Shown here: positions 21,451-31,754 of the stretch, piece by piece
How the letters are laid out: the number at the start of each line of letters is the position of its first letter
Position numbering within the stretch: the stretch's first letter is position 1
Source: Otatea glauca
Taxonomy: Eukaryota; Streptophyta; Magnoliopsida; Poales; Poaceae
Assembly (NCBI GenBank): GCA_036346275.1
Contig: CM070727.1
Span: 8,237,760-8,301,759 of the forward strand
Reading direction: 5' to 3'
DNA: 64,000 nt
The notes under the pieces: model-generated
What the model was told of the DNA's origin: nothing
Seen by the model: the letters and a program-made list of their open reading frames with translations, nothing else
The model's database searches: none
Position numbers and translations under genes: made by a program

Positions 21451-22002
21451 TCTATTTAGAAACCGTCTGTGATATTTATGTATGACAAGCGGTTTTAGTT
21501 AAAACCGGTCTGTAATGAGTCCCCATCACAGACGGTTCTAAACTAGAACCGTCTGTGATGATAATTTTCACAGACGGTTCGAAAACCGTCTGTAATGTGC
21601 CCTTACATCACTGACATATTGTTAGTGACGGTTCATAAAACCGTAAGAGATGACGATTTTAAACCGTCTGAGATGATGATTTCTGTAGTAGTGAATATCT
21701 CTAGTTGTTGATTTGTAAGGGGTAACATAGAGAGAGGAAATTTTATAAATATAGAAAATTAAGTAATTGTTCTATGACCCTGTACATTCGACCTAACCCT
21801 CATTTCTTTTGGCCATCACCATCATTGTGAAATTTTGAATCCAATAAGTCATAGGAAAACTATTTAATCTATGCTAAATTACTTAGTCCAATAGCCAGTT
21901 ACTCAATCCGATTCGTTGCCGTTGTTGTCCGCAGAAACTTTGAAATAACTAATTGCCTCTGGAGGACTCGGCTTGCTTCAATGTCCATGGTCCCTTATTG
22001 CC

Positions 22003-22389
22003 TGGTACGTTTGATTCAAAAGCAAAGGATAGATAGGATGGTCCTATCCATTTTTTTATCCTTTCTACTGTTTGGCTAAATAGATGAGTGGATGAGAGCA
22101 GCTAACTCTTAAAAATATTTCTTGTAGATGCTAAAAGAGCACATCCCATGAAATTGGCTACATGAACTCATCTAACTTTCATCCCACTCATCTCATCCCT
22201 CTAAATTTGAACTTTTATCCCATCCACCATCCAACTCTCATCCCTCCAACTAAACAAAAATTTGACTCATCCCATCCATCTCTCATTTCTTTAACCAAAT
22301 ATGAACTTAGATGACTTCATCCCTACTAAGATGGACTAGGACGGATGGCTCTGCCTTATTCACCTTTTGTTTTTGAACCAAACGGACCA
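22003..22389. mobile_element. MITE, 387 bp, in WAK A intron 1
   Basis: The left end TGGTACGTTTGATTCAAAAGC is complementary to the right end TTTTTGAACCAAACGGACCA with a few mismatches. It is absent from the same place in copy B intron 1. The superfamily is uncertain (PIF/Harbinger- or hAT-like). Confidence 0.55.
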
Positions 22390-22470
22390 AATAAACTTTT
22401 CAGATTCTACACAACTGAACGTAGATGATGCGGCGCAGATATTTGCCGCCATTGCAAACCCTTTATGCTA

Positions 22471-22860
22471 GAGCTCTTTTACATTGGATTAAAATCAATA
22501 TAAGCCGTCCATTCCTTTGAATCTAATGGTTGAGATCAATTTAGATCTAGTTATACTACCACTTGTAGTATTGGTAGTAAAATTGAAAGAGGGGTAAAAG
22601 GGTAAAAAATTCCGTCATACTATCTGTCCTCTACGGTAAAACACGTTATGTGATCCTGATGAATGGCGGATGAATGGATAAGAAGTCTTTGAAGATCAAT
22701 AGGTATTCGGTGAATCCAAAACTGTAAACGAATTAGAAAAAATCTAAAATATCCCTGATAAATAGATAGAAATAGTCTAAAATACCCTTGAGAATGGATA
22801 GTTAGATTTAATTCCTACTACCACTACTTACTACCTATGTAGTCCACTGTAAAATCTCTC
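22471..22860. mobile_element. MITE, 390 bp, with 8-bp target duplication
   Basis: The ends GAGCTCTTTTACATTGGA and TCCACTGTAAAATCTCTC are an imperfect inverted repeat, flanked by TTATGCTA at 22463-22470 and 22861-22868. Copy B has a single TTATGCTA at the equivalent site. The target length fits hAT or Mutator-type MITEs. Confidence 0.75.
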
Positions 22861-23485
22861 TTATGCTATTAAGGTTACTTCATATGCCTAACAGATCGTT
22901 TTGCAATTCATGTCGTTCGTCGCCAAGCCTTTTGTGCCATAGTTTGTAGTAGTCAATTAAATGAACTTATCGAAAAAACCATGTAAATTATTCATACACT
23001 GTAAAATGATTTTAGTTACACAATCAGCAATATGCTACCGTGGTTCGTCGCCTCCATGTCCGTTCAGCCGCCGGCCATACAAAAGATGATTTCAATTAAT
23101 TTGCAAATGATAATCACTGGGTTTGCACAATTAGAGGAACATGTGTTTTTATCAGCTTACCCTTCTCCATTGATTTGACAAGGATACAAAGTTATTTACC
23201 TAACTTTCCACATAATATTTAAGTTAATACTTAGCTCACACTTTAAGCACCTTTAATGGTAGATTATTAGATTGTATCTAATAATTGGCTCACGTATCTT
23301 CTAGACACCGGAGAAAGTCTGGTCTGTCTCGAACCGATGTGCCCTAGTACCCTCTTTTCAGCTAGCTTTAGACCTGGCCAGAATATAGCCAAGCATTTTA
23401 TTGATGTTGCCCAACCGCCCAAGCAGTATTCACTCCACAAGGTTTACATATATTTTACTTCTAGGGTAGTAGGTATACTATACTA

Positions 23486-23755
23486 GTTCTCCATTCATTT
23501 TTATAAGATTTATTTTTTAAATGATCATTATAAGGTTTATATGTAGATTTAATAAGGCCTTTTATTCTATACACCTATTTATTCTCTCTCAACTATATAC
23601 ATTTATTCATTACCATCCATACAAAGTATATCTTTCATCTTCTAAGACAATTAAGTGGGGTATTTAAGTAATTTTCTCTCATGCTTTTCTCAATTTTAAT
23701 GCAACCTTAATCCTCGTACAAAATCAAAATATATCTTACAAAAATGAACAAGGAG
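23486..23755. mobile_element. Stowaway-like MITE, 270 bp
   Basis: TA at both flanks; the ends CTCCATTCATTTTTATAAG and CTTACAAAAATGAACAAGGAG are inverted. Absent from copy B. Confidence 0.65.
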
Positions 23756-23756
23756 T

Positions 23757-24030
23757 AGAGCAAGTACAATAGCAAAGCCAACTACTGGCTAATACTAAGT
23801 TAAAAACCAGTTTGTACAATAACTGTCTCTAAAAGTTGTCTCTAGATATTGTGCGATAACTATCTTTTCTCTCTTGTACATAAATGATCTACCTATGCTC
23901 CCGTGCAAAGCTGGCTACTAAATAAGAGACATCTCTCTTCTCTCTCCTCTTTTCTCACTCCTCCACATAGACTAAAACTGATGTGTACAGATTAAGAGTC
24001 AACTGACGTGACCTTATTATATATGCCCTT
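23757..24030. mobile_element. MITE-like insertion, same family as 8150-8425
   Basis: It starts near AGCAAGTACAATAGC, directly after the Stowaway copy. Its interior matches 8220-8420 closely. Copy B lacks both insertions (TACTATTAGTCTATCA is continuous near 58700). Confidence 0.55.
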
Positions 24031-24154
24031 AGTCTATCATTTTTCACATGCTATAAGGTCTTTACTGCATTAACTAAAGCTTATTAAATTTCTCTTGATA
24101 GAACACAACACGCGCGCCGATGAACACTAATCATACATCTGTAACTTTATGCAG

Positions 24155-24593
24155 TATGTCATAGGTTGTAGGTCCACGTGCTTTAGTGAACCACCACAAA
24201 ACGGTACGTGCTCTGGTGCTGGCTGCTGTGAGGTGGATGTCCCAAAAGACATGGGGTATTTTGAAACTTACTTCAATGAGAACTACACCACCACTCGAAT
24301 ATGGAATTACAGCAGTTGCAGCTATGTGGTAGTGATGGAAAAGGCAGTGTTCCACTATAGCACCACTTACATCGCCTCGACAACATTCTGGAATGCATAC
24401 AATGGGCGGGTTCCGGCTGTGATGGACTGGGTGATTACATGGGATACATGTGAGAACGCAGCAAAAAACACGATTTCCTATGCGTGCGTTAGCGGCAACA
24501 GTAACTGTGTCGATTCCACGAACGGGAGAGGTTACCGCTGTAAGTGCTCCAATGGGTATGACGGCAACCCGTACATCAAGGATGGATGCAAAG
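24155..24593 (+). CDS. WAK A exon 2: extracellular stalk and first EGF-like repeat
   Basis: The acceptor is TTTATGCAG|TATGTC. The exon opens YVIGCRSTC, which continues phase 0 from exon 1, then has CSGAGCCEVDVPK, the WAK-associated cysteine motif. It ends with an EGF-like repeat containing YACVSGNSNCVDS and GYRCKCSNGYDGNPY, and leaves in phase 1 at the donor AAAG|GTCTCG. Confidence 0.85.
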
Positions 24594-24696
24594 GTCTCGA
24601 TCTCTCAACCTATTCTTAACAAAAGATATAGAGTAGTACAGTGCAACAACTTTAATTACGCAAGTAGGAGTAATATACATTGTTGTTCCATTCCAG

Positions 24697-24831
24697 ATAC
24701 ACCGGGAACATGTGAAAATACACCGGGGAGTTACACCTGTCCATGCCCTCAAGGACAACATAAGGTGGATCCTGGCTTTTGCATTCCGGATCAGAAGATT
24801 CAGAGTTCTTCTTGGGTGATGCCTGTTGTAG
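24697..24831 (+). CDS. WAK A exon 3: shortened calcium-binding EGF
   Basis: The acceptor TTCCATTCCAG matches copy B. The exon reads DTPGTCENTPGSYTCPCPQG. Copy B has DINECLDNSTYPCAGTCEN here, so copy A lost a net 33 bp in frame, including the calcium-ligand DIN-E start and two cysteines. The EGF fold is unlikely to be intact. The donor at 24832 (GTAGGT) is in phase 1. Confidence 0.8.
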
Positions 24832-25104
24832 GTAGGTTGCTCTCTTCAGCAAGAACAATACGCATAGTTTAGTAGGCTTGCTGAACAATATAAACCTGAC
24901 AGTGCCGTTTGACCAAGTTCCAAATTAGCTAAACATGGCTTAATCCGTACTATCCTGTACGCTGCCTTCCGTTTTCTTTTACAAATGAAGCCACAATTGT
25001 TTTCGTAGTGTTCCTTCCTGATTGGAATGCTATCTTTGTAGTTTGTATTTTATATACGCTTCATTTGAACGGCATCATAGTGATCAGTTTGGACAATCAT
25101 GCAG

Positions 25105-26275
25105 GTGCAAGTGTTGGACTTGTCGTCCTTGTGGTTACCATAACCTGTGCATACTTAATCCAAGAACGAAGAAAACTAAAGCACATCAAACAGAAATTCT
25201 TTCGACAACACGGAGGTCTGCTGCTATTCGAGGAAATGAAATCACAACAAGGTGTTGTATTCCAAATCTTCTCAGAAGAAGACTTGCGAGAGGCCACTGA
25301 CAAGTTCAACGGAAAACAAGTCCTTGGTCACGGAGGCCATGGAATTGTGTACAAGGGGCTTCTCAAGGACAATGTGGAAGTAGCCGTCAAAATATGCAGG
25401 ACAATCAATGAACAACAAAAGAAAGAATTCGGCAGGAAATGTTAATCTTGTCCCAAATCAACCACAAGAACATAGTCAAGCTACTCGGCTGCTGCCTTGA
25501 AGTTGAAGTCCCCATGCTAGTATATGAGTTTATCCCGAACGGCACACTGCTCGATCTCATCCATGGCAACCACGGTCGGCACATCACCTTAGCCACTCGC
25601 TTGCAGATTGCCCACGAGTCCGCTGAGGCTCTTGCCTACCTGCACTCATGGGCATCGCCGCCGATCCTCCACGGTGACATCAAATCCTCCAATATCCTCA
25701 TTGACGCTAACTACACAGCGAAAGTCTCCGACTTTGGTGCGTCGGTACTAGCACCAACTGACAAGTCACAATTTGTGACAGTCGTCCAAGGAACTTGTGG
25801 GTACCTCGACCCAGAGTACATGCAAACATGCCAATTAACGGACAAGAGCGATGTGTATAGCTTCGGGGTTGTTCTCTTGGAGTTGCTCACACGCAAGAAG
25901 GCGTTCAACCTCGAAGGACCTGAACATGAGAAGAGCCTATCAATGAGGTTTTTGTCTGCGATGAAGGATGACAAGCTTGAGGACATCTTGGATGATCAAA
26001 TCAAGAGCAATGAGAATATGGAATTTCTTGAAGAGATTGCAGAGTTAGCAAGGCAGTGCTTGGAGATGTCTGGTGCTAATAGGCCATCAATGAAGGAAGT
26101 TGCTGAGAAGCTTGATAGGTTGAGAAAAGTCATGCAGCATCCATGGGCACAGCAGAATACGGAAGAGTTAGAGAGCTTGCTTGGAGAGTCGTCCATGGTC
26201 AGCTCTAGAGTTGTCACTACAGGAAATTTCAGCATTGAGAAGGAAGCTGTTATGGAGCTAGATTCAGGGCGATAA
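25105..26275 (+). pseudogene. WAK A exon 4: membrane helix and kinase, -1 base at 25435
   Basis: It starts after ATCATGCAG with the hydrophobic helix ASVGLVVLVVTITCAYLI and a basic stop-transfer (QERRKLKHIKQK). Kinase landmarks are the Gly loop LGHGGHGIVYKG, the Lys in VAVKICR, HGDIKSSNIL (a non-RD type catalytic loop), SDFGAS as DFG, GTCGYLDPEY, and DKSDVYSFGVVLLELLTRK. The frame changes at 25435-25436, where copy A has GG and copy B has GGG, truncating the product before the catalytic loop unless corrected. The stop is at 26273-26275. Confidence 0.85.
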
Positions 26276-26811
26276 TCACTAAATCGTACATCGTATCTTA
26301 TTAGATCATACTATCTCATAGATATATTCTTAGCAGAGGTTTTCCTCAAACTATTCAATTATTTGTGTAGAGACTTGTATCTCCATGTAGTTACATTTTC
26401 CCCAAAGAAAAGCAAAGATAATGTCCTGGTTTTCATAGCCCTTGTATTTTGGCCTTTAAAATTTATAACCCATGACAATTTTATTTGATACTTGATACGC
26501 CTTTTTTTCGAATCATAATTGCTTACAGGCAAACCAACGCACTTGTCAAGATGCTAGGATCAACTGGGTCTACAGGGGTATTTTCACAATTAACGGTCTG
26601 ACAAGAACCATTACCTAGAACATAGAACCTCAACACGCCTAAGTAGGCCAACTTAAGCAAATTTGCAAGCTTTTGGTCATATCTGGCCATGGTAAACTAT
26701 TGTATCCATATTCTTATTAATTATAACCCTTTCTTCAATAATATTTTTAAAATAACCTCCACCCTAACTTGATTAAAAAATGACCCTTGCTTACCACGCC
26801 ATCCTTGCCAT

Positions 26812-26935
26812 GTCAATGAAAGAGGTTGCAGGCAAGCCTGATAGGCTGAGGAAGGTGATGTAGCATCCATCGACAGCACAGAAAATTTCAGTATTGAGAA
26901 AAAAGCTGTTATAGGCCTAGAATCAAGGCGTTAAT
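26812..26935 (+). pseudogene. Remnant of a WAK 3' end downstream of copy A
   Basis: A frame reads MSMKEVAGKPDRLRKVM, stop, HP..., then FSVLRKK-type sequence, matching the C-terminal kinase lobe of WAK A (SMKEVAEKLDRLRKVMQHP and NFSIEKEAVMEL). Stops and deletions show it is dead. An equal remnant lies at 61527-61655 behind copy B, so it predates the duplication or was carried with the converted tract. Confidence 0.7.
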
Positions 26936-27079
26936 TAATCACTATATCGTACGTAATATCTCGTTTCATCATGTGGCAACTTATTGATCCTAACATCTTG
27001 AGAGGTATATGTTGATTTGCCTGTTAGCAACTATGGCTAACAGCGACGGCAATGGATTGAATTCAGATCACGTCAAAAC

Positions 27080-27510
27080 GACAAGGCCATGAAGCTCCGT
27101 ATAATCTGGAACAAGAGGACGCACCTTTTCTTAGTACTCCTCGAATGTCGGGTTCTCGGTGGTGAACGGCTGCCTCAAGGGGCCGGCCTCCGCCGCCGGC
27201 GACGCTGTCGGCGGCGAGGAGGGCGTTGGGGATTGGGCTTAGTATACGTTCCCGGGCGCCTGCTTCAGTGCTTGAAGTGGCGGCGCTGCGTACAGCCGCG
27301 TGCGCGCGTGTCCGCCTCCCACATTCCCTACCTGTCTCTCGTCCGCGGCGTGGAGGTCCTGTAGGAAGGTGGTGGCCGCGCGAGGGGGAAGAGTTTGCCG
27401 TGAAGTCGGCGGTTTGCGTTGAGAAGTCAGAAGTTAGCTGGCCAGGAGAGGTTGTGGGCCACTCGGCTTTTGGGAGAAGCCGGCGACCGTTGGGAGGGGA
27501 AAGTATACGA
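27080..27510. other. GC-rich unidentified fragment downstream of WAK A
   Basis: An abrupt GC-rich patch, repeated at 61798-62220. Plus-strand frames are arginine-rich and unconvincing. A minus-strand frame contains PLRQPFTTENPTFEEY, a stop, then KVRPLVPDYTELHG, which looks more protein-like, but I do not recognise it. Probably a broken gene fragment. Confidence 0.3.
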
Positions 27511-28138
27511 TGAGCAGGTGATCTAAGGGTTTGTTTGAAAAAGCTTATTCTTAATTAGGATCTTCGTAGATAAACTGAGATTTTAATTTAAAATTCTGGT
27601 CTATTTACAGAGATCTTGATTAAAAATGAGTCTCCCAAACAAGATGATAATAATAATACAACCCAATAAATCCTGAGTTTTGTTTGGTCGTGATTCGTTC
27701 GCATTAAAGGCTGGATACTTACTGGGGCGAACCTAACGGGAGGTCAGCCGGGGTTGGCACACCCCCCTACCGCTGGCTGGCTCATGGGTACCCCGCAATA
27801 GCACCCTAGCCCAGCTATTTATGAGACACCATGATTGTATGGCATCAAGCTTCTATCGATGAATTTGGATTCTAAAGGTAGAAGAAGGCTAGGAGATTTA
27901 GCACCCCTAAATTTTGATTCTAGATCCGCTACTGGATACTTATTTTGATTTAGTATCGTTTAATTTTAGTTTGAAGCAATTTTCGTATCGCAAGTTCGCA
28001 TTAGAATAGGGAGGATTCTTCCTTCGGCGATCCTGCCATCACCGCAGTAGTATAGTAATTTTCTTACGATGTGTGATTGAGTAGTTGAATTTCTCACCAA
28101 AAAAACGCAAAGAGAAAAGAGGGTAGTTGAATTGATAA

Positions 28139-28345
28139 AGAGCAGATTGTATGTAAATACTAGGTGTATATAAATTCTATAAACTGTCGTGGAAAAATGA
28201 AGAGCAGATTGTAAATACAAGGTGTATATAAATTCTATATACTGTTTTTGGAAAAAAAGAGAGAAAGTTGTTGAATTCATATAGAGCAGATTGTAAGTAT
28301 TGGGTGTATATAAATTATATAAACTGTCACGCAAAAAAATATAAA
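28139..28345. repeat. Three-copy tandem repeat, about 60-75 bp unit
   Basis: Copies begin with AGAGCAGATTGTA at about 28139, 28200 and 28282 and share GGTGTATATAAATTCTAT. Not seen at the matching place near 62750 in unit B. Confidence 0.65.
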
Positions 28346-28489
28346 TTGTAAGGGTGTGTGTGTGCAATAATACAAAGTTTGAAAATGTGCTTTTTCCACA
28401 TGAAGTTTGGATATGTGTTCAATCGGAGTAGTAACTAGTACGTGTTCAATAGCGTCAATTACTTGTTCGTCATTATCTAAAAAAATTAC

Positions 28490-29140
28490 CTGTTCGCAAT
28501 TGCGAACGATTGCTGCATTGCACGTGCTCTGCCCCGACCATTGGATGGAGCACGGAAGGCGACGCGGACGTTTGCCCATCCTAGCCAGTACAACCAAGTT
28601 TCCGTAGTCAAGCTGGCCATTCTGCACACGGCCCACGGCAACAGAGCAAATATTTTTGCAGTCCAGCCTAGGCCGAGTCTAACTAAGCCCAAACACGCCA
28701 GGATTGGGACAGCACCAAACAGCCGAACGCAACCCTCTCCCGTCACTCTGCCTTGGCTTCTTTCTCCCTACCGGGAAGCAAGAAACAACTGCACTGCACT
28801 GCACTGTACACACGCATCAAACGCCCGATTCGTCAAGCCGCCTCTACCCAAGCCGCCATCAATCGCTTTGCTCTCCCCTCCCCGTCTACTGCCGATCACG
28901 CATCGATCGGGCAAAAGCTGTCGGCCACGAGATGGGCTGTCTTCACGTTGGGTGTCACAAGGTCCCTCCAAGCTACTCGCCTACTACGCTGCACGGCACA
29001 TCGAGCGAGCTAGCAGCCTAGCACAGGACCATTCCCAGGAGCTAGCTAGCTCCCGTAAGTTAATCCCGTGCATCGGTGCATGGCATGTAGAGCAGGATTT
29101 TATCCAGGCGCCGTCAGCCTAGCCGTTAGCCTCGCTGCCC
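28490..29140 (+). other. Conserved promoter/5'UTR-like block, unit A
   Basis: It matches 62855-63480 over about 600 bp. It has GC-rich, leader-like sequence ending in AGCTAGCTAGCTCCC|GTAAGT, a good splice donor, which suggests the first non-coding exon of a gene whose remaining exons are absent here. In this unit it is cut near 29152 by the LTR-like segment. Short frames inside are not conserved between the two copies. Confidence 0.4.
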
Positions 29141-29151
29141 GCCGCTTTGAG

Positions 29152-30130
29152 TGTAACGACCGTTTTAAAAAACGTGCTTGTGTAAGTGAAAAAAAACTGT
29201 TACGAGTGTTAGATTTCGAGTTAGCCTATCTAAGAGTGGATATATCCATCATAGTATCCAAGTTATAGGATTATGGTTGCCTCCACTATATAGGGAGATG
29301 TAGTGGGAAAAGAAGTCTTAATCCCTTAGACTAAGCCACTAAGCCTAGGTTAGAAGTATTAGGGTTTTCATAAGATTTTGGTTTTCTTGTGTAGGTGTGT
29401 GAGTGCTCTTTGGGAGTTTTGCCCTCAGGTGAGAGGCTTTGTAAACCTTCCTCATGATCTGAATGTAAATCATCTTTTTGCTCAAGTTTTTATCTCAAGT
29501 TTTTGATCTTCTTCTTGCTTGGCTCTTGACCTTTTCTTAGGGTTGTTTTCTTGCTTGATCTCGTATTGCCAAGGATGTATGATTGATAAATGTATCCTCT
29601 GTAGATCATCTCCTTAATCATTTAGGTAAGTTTCTTCTTGATCATCAAAGTTTCTCCAAGAAACCGATTTTTGAGTTGAGAAGGAAGTTCTTGAGGTATA
29701 TCTTGATCTTGCATGTTTGAGGGTGATTTCTTTGGAGTTCTTACTTGTTGTGACATTTGGGAGGCCATCTAAGGTCATCCTGATCATCAAATCCCCACGA
29801 GTAAGCTTAGGGCAAAGTTTGGAATTTGACCCAATTTTATTGCAACCTTCTATAAACTTGAAAAATATCAGAAATTTAACATCAAACGTTGAAATTGAAG
29901 GTTAGAATACGTTCCTAACATCCGTAGGAAGGTATATAGAAAGTTTCATGAATTTTGGATCATCTAATCAAAAGTTACATCAATTTTTGGATTTGAACTT
30001 GCGCTGATTTAACTGTTCACAATAGGACCGTTTCTACATAGGCGGTAGTACCGGCCCCCTGAGTGAATTTCTTTCAAAATTTGCTTTTCTACACTTTTTT
30101 GATGTAGAGAGGTTTTGGGTTAATTTCTTT
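29152..30130 (+). mobile_element. LTR-like segment inserted at the end of unit A
   Basis: It begins TGTAACGACCG exactly where similarity to unit B stops. CACTATATAGGGAG near 29284 is a plausible TATA box. It is homologous, in opposite orientation, to 17240-18430. The right end and target duplication were not found. Confidence 0.5.
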
Positions 30131-30589
30131 GGGGTAAAATTTGTTTTATGATCATTCACTCCGTTCTAATCGTCATTTCCGGTCCTTCGTATGGTTTGCA
30201 AGTTACTTAACGAATATTTCAGGTGATATGATATTATTACATATCATGAAGAATCAAATGGACTAGCTGATTTGATCTTTCGAGACTACAATAAGCTAGA
30301 CAATGAACTAGATGATTACTTTCGGCTTGCTTTGAAACCAGATACGTTTCCTGATGATGGCAATGATCTCCGATAGTCAGAGCCAGATGCCCTCACCTCT
30401 CGTAGAGAATCCTGTGCCCCGACCCAGCAGTTGCGTTTCCAAAAATGATAAGTCCGGTCCCCAGCTGAAGGTTTAAGTTTTCTTAACTTAAAGATAGGAG
30501 GATAACTCTCACAATGTTTTCCCTCAAGTTACACACTTCTTGCAGATGCCTACTAAGCGCTAGCTCACCCTGACGGAAGATAGATTTCC

Positions 30590-31312
30590 CGTCGAGGCTG
30601 CACGCAGGGTTGCATTTCTATGCAAGGAGACCGACACGGTGCATGGTTAGCCTTTAGGGAAGGGCTACATGAGGGTGCAGGTGGACTACGTCCACGAAGA
30701 CTTCTTATCACAAGTGCTCGATTTTCCCCCAACGAAGATATCACCACTCTTGGGCAAGCACGCATGTCATTCATCAAGTGAGCCACGACAGGTGTTGTAC
30801 TGGTCAAGGTAAAAATCCCCCCCGTCTTCTCTATCATTCCAGTAGTACTGCAACAAGTTACATATGTACGTACTTCGTAGGTTCCTACCGTACCTGCGCC
30901 TGCTCCTGCTCGTGCTCCTACCATCGTGACAAGTCCTACACAGAGTGCAGAGCTAACGCGTAAAAGGACTAGCACGACAGTCACAGAACCACAGGAGGCC
31001 TCGAAGACTCCTTCCAAGAAGGCAAAGCTAACAGAGGCCACAACGCCCCCTGAGGAACATGAAAAGCCCCCTGCCCTGACCTCGAAGACTCTTTCTGCCC
31101 ATAAATTAAAGTCGGCACATGCCATAGACACCCCTCAAGATTTTAAAGCCTACGTACATGGAAAGCCCCTTTTGGATGCCACCCAATTGAATCCTCTAGG
31201 CAAGTGGACTCACGTGCTCCATGGATGGTACATTGATAAAGTGAAAGACGCCGAACGGCGTGTCGATTTCAATGTGAGGTACATAAAGGGACATTTCCAC
31301 CGCGACAACTAG
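30590..31312 (+). pseudogene. N-terminal part of the CACTA-carried ORF
   Basis: One segment (about 30657-30780) reads GYMRVQVDYVHEDFLSQVLDFPP, a sequence type seen in plant CACTA-associated proteins. The frame 30926-31312 is Lys/Thr/Pro-rich, then more ordered (DFKAYVHGKPLLDATQL, WTHVLHGWYIDKVKDAERRVDFNVRY). Stops interrupt the pieces. No catalytic motif is visible in this part. Confidence 0.5.
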
Positions 31313-31754
31313 GGACATTCCCAGTCAGTTTTGAGAATCTGTTCCATTTGTACCAAATGAGAGCTATCGATATTTTTACTGTACGATCATGGACGCTGTA
31401 AGTATTGCACCATACAATATGAGCTTATGACTTTTATAAGATTTCGCATTATGCTTTTTAACATTCAATACGAGTTGTTGGGCTATGAGGCAGCGAGCCG
31501 TGACTTGTCAACAACTAGTTGGGTTCATCGACCTCGAGCTTGTTTCCGTGACCATGGCTAGGCTTCAACCGGAGTTCGTTGCCGGTTACATCAAGGGGGC
31601 ATTGAAAGCTGAGTCGAAGAATGATTTCGTTCTATTCCCATACCACAAGGAGTAAGTAATACTTTACCATTCAATTATTTGTACGCACTTAAATATTATG
31701 TGAACTTATTTCCTTACACTACATGTGAACTTATTTCCTTACACTACATACCAT

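Larger units (their letters stand above)
19014..21693. mobile_element. CACTA (En/Spm) element, complete, non-autonomous, in WAK A intron 1
   Basis: The perfect 14-bp terminal repeat CACTACTACAGAAA is inverted at the right end, with the 3-bp duplication AAT (19011-19013 and 21694-21696). Both subterminal zones carry arrays of short palindromes built from ACAGACGGTT and AACCGTCTGT, about six on the left (19050-19290) and five on the right (21440-21670), as expected for transposase binding. There is no transposase. The body has a GC-rich gene-like fragment (19300-19730) and a long hairpin (20603-21450). Confidence 0.9.
16686..26275 (+). pseudogene. Wall-associated receptor kinase (WAK), copy A, four exons, one frameshift
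   Basis: WAKs are plasma-membrane receptor kinases that bind pectin in the cell wall and signal through a cytoplasmic Ser/Thr kinase. Exons are 16686-17129, 24155-24593, 24697-24831 and 25105-26275, with GT/AG at every junction and phases 0, 1, 1. The product would be about 729 residues: signal peptide, GUB_WAK cysteine domain, EGF repeats, one membrane helix, kinase. Compared with copy B, one G is missing from the run at 25435-25436, shifting the frame just after the glycine loop and Lys region. Exon 3 also lacks 11 codons of the calcium-binding EGF. Intron 1 is 7.0 kb and full of transposons. The start is ATG 16686; a GTG three bases upstream is ignored. The deletion could be a sequencing error, so a working gene is not excluded. 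Confidence 0.85.

Noticed and set aside
27089..27513. Arg-rich plus-strand frames downstream of WAK A as a gene
   Set aside because: No domain, atypical composition; the frame is not supported by any splice or conservation signal beyond the recent copy.
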